DNA from: Poteriospumella lacustris
Taxonomy: Eukaryota > Sar > Chrysophyceae > Chromulinales > Dinobryaceae
Length of the DNA: 36,915 nt
Direction of reading: 5' to 3'
Assembly (NCBI GenBank): GCA_008000375.1
Contig: SMOI01000306.1
Location: forward strand, 1 to 36,915
Shown here: positions 36,125-36,915 of the stretch, one piece after another
How positions within the stretch are numbered: position 1 is the stretch's first letter
Layout: every line of letters begins with the position of its first letter
The notes under the pieces: model-generated
What the model was told of the DNA's origin: nothing
The model's database searches: none
What the model saw: the letters and a program-made list of their open reading frames with translations, nothing else
Translations under genes and position numbers: made by a program

Positions 36125-36915
36125 ATGTTTTCCACCGACCGCGATCTGCGGAAGCCGGTCCCGAAACAGACCCCGAGAGCCCAATCGAAGGCGATCGGTG
36201 CTGCCGCACAGTCGCAGGTCAAATCCACTCTCACTGGGACAACGGCGTTGGCTCACGCCGAGACACAACTTGGCGCTTCGATCGATGTCGTCGACCGAAG
36301 CCGCGTGGAGCGCGAAGAGAGACAGCGCCAGCGGGCCGAGCGGACGCTGGCGGCTCTGCTCCTGCGACTCTGGCGCCGCTGGCGCGCCAGGCGCGATTTC
36401 GTCATCGGCCACTGGCGCACGTTGGCCGCGCGACTGGCCGACGTCGAGCGGCTGCAGCAGGCGACGAAGCAGACGCTGCTGCTGCCGCCCGCCACGTGCC
36501 TGGCCCTGCTGCGCTCGGCGCTGTTTCTCTTGACCCGACTGCCCCGCCCGCCGCTGAAAGCGCCGCAGGCGGATGCAGAGCCCACGGCGCTGCTGACTCG
36601 CGCGGCGCTGCTCGTGGCGGCGTCGATGGCGGCGGCCGGCGGCGCGGCGACGGTTTTCCTCACGCGACCCCGCTGCGCCGACGTGGTCCCGCGCGCGCTC
36701 ACCGCGCTGCTGACGGCGGTGGGCGAGCGCGGCGGCGGGCTGGGGGCGGGGCGCGACCGGGCGCCCGCGCGGCGCGCCCTGGCGCGCCTCTGCCGCTCCC
36801 CCCGCGTCAGCCACCTGGTGAGCCCACGTCGGTGCCCGGCTCGACGCCATCGGGTGAGCCCACGTCGGTGCCCAGCTCGAAGCCATCGGGTGAGCCCACG
36901 TCGGTGCCCAGCTCG
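36125..36915 (+). CDS. 5' end of a UBE3C/Hul5-like HECT ubiquitin ligase (partial)
   Basis: An open frame starts at the ATG at 36125 and runs without a stop to the window edge (263 codons). It begins MFSTDRDLRKPVPKQ and then has RSRVEREERQRQRAERTLAA, LLLRLWRRWRARRDF and CLALLRSALFLLTRL. This order - MFS start, Arg/Glu-rich helix, IQ-like amphipathic basic helix, then a leucine-rich helical solenoid - is that of the N-terminus of UBE3C/KIAA10, Hul5 and plant UPL6/7, HECT ligases that extend ubiquitin chains at the proteasome. The IQ-like helix lacks the canonical Gln. The HECT domain itself would lie outside the window. From 36813 the frame passes into the 36-bp tandem repeat (read as VSPRRCPARSHR units), which is not expected in this family and may mark an assembly problem. 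Confidence 0.6.
   Translation, partial: MFSTDRDLRKPVPKQTPRAQSKAIGAAAQSQVKSTLTGTTALAHAETQLGASIDVVDRSRVEREERQRQRAERTLAALLLRLWRRWRARRDFVIGHWRTLAARLADVERLQQATKQTLLLPPATCLALLRSALFLLTRLPRPPLKAPQADAEPTALLTRAALLVAASMAAAGGAATVFLTRPRCADVVPRALTALLTAVGERGGGLGAGRDRAPARRALARLCRSPRVSHLVSPRRCPARRHRVSPRRCPARSHRVSPRRCPA
36813..36915 (-). repeat. 36-bp tandem repeat array, right end, inverted copy
   Basis: Units at 36813-36848 (degenerate), 36849-36884 (perfect) and 36885-36915 (cut by the window edge) are the reverse complement of the left-end array. Read on the minus strand in the same frame as at the left end, the array gives GFELGTDVGSPD units and then a TGA at 36807-36809, just past the last unit. Confidence 0.97.

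Noticed and set aside
1-36915. tRNA, rRNA, CRISPR arrays, bacterial operons or riboswitches
   Set aside because: Looked for on both strands: no T-loop consensus in a cloverleaf context, no spaced palindromic repeats, and the introns and targeting sequences show a eukaryotic nuclear genome.

Overview
The window is nuclear DNA from a GC-rich, gene-dense microbial eukaryote. The best fit is a flagellated stramenopile (heterokont) alga with a secondary plastid. Four things support this. Most genes have short GT-AG introns (61-91 nt). Three anabolic enzymes (an ArgA-type N-acetylglutamate synthase, RibD and 3-dehydroquinate synthase) start with signal-peptide-like leaders, as plastid-targeted proteins of secondary algae do. 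A secreted EGF-type protein resembles the heterokont mastigoneme (flagellar hair) proteins, and a CFAP36 homologue also points to a flagellum. The species cannot be named from the sequence. Intron positions were inferred by reading splice sites against the conserved protein families; no transcript data were available.

Layout, left to right: end of a repeat protein (1-447, +); N-acetylglutamate synthase (1426-3140, +); Aha1-type Hsp90 co-chaperone (3283-3849, -); membrane-anchored thioredoxin (4168-4698, +); a 2.3 kb stretch without a recognisable gene that holds a fold-back repeat; exportin-1/CRM1 (6994-10295, -); 2-oxoglutarate dehydrogenase E2 (10734-12544, +); ACSS3/propionate-CoA ligase type (13306-15503, +); CFAP36-like (15690-17448, -); a large MAST/Greatwall/IREH-like kinase (18233-22003, -); RibD (22487-23821, +); a TUG/ASPSCR1-like p97 cofactor (23840-25645, -); the EGF/mastigoneme-like protein (26290-28555, +); 3-dehydroquinate synthase (29028-30239, +); AATF/Bfr2 (30252-31290, -); an atypical protein kinase (31836-34205, +); a prolyl-4-hydroxylase-like dioxygenase with a C-terminal ankyrin segment (34227-35730, -); and the start of a UBE3C/Hul5-like HECT ubiquitin ligase, missed by simple ORF calling because it runs off the right edge (36125-36915, +).

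Strand alternates almost gene by gene, giving convergent pairs separated by 11-21 bp and divergent pairs sharing 0.3-0.65 kb promoter regions. GC content appears to rise from the divergent promoters to the convergent gene ends. Short tandem arrays with a 7-nt unit recur in the intergenic regions. The same 36-bp tandem repeat sits at both ends of the window in opposite orientation.

The genes do not form one pathway. They are housekeeping functions: plastid amino-acid and vitamin synthesis, mitochondrial 2-oxoglutarate and propionate metabolism, nuclear export, ribosome assembly, p97/ubiquitin handling and flagellar biology. The most unusual items are protein architectures: TUG+PUB+UBX in one chain, a double-lipoyl E2o, a dioxygenase with ankyrin segment, an atypical kinase with a duplicated N-terminal module, and a possibly myristoylated kinase with zinc finger and very long activation-segment insert.
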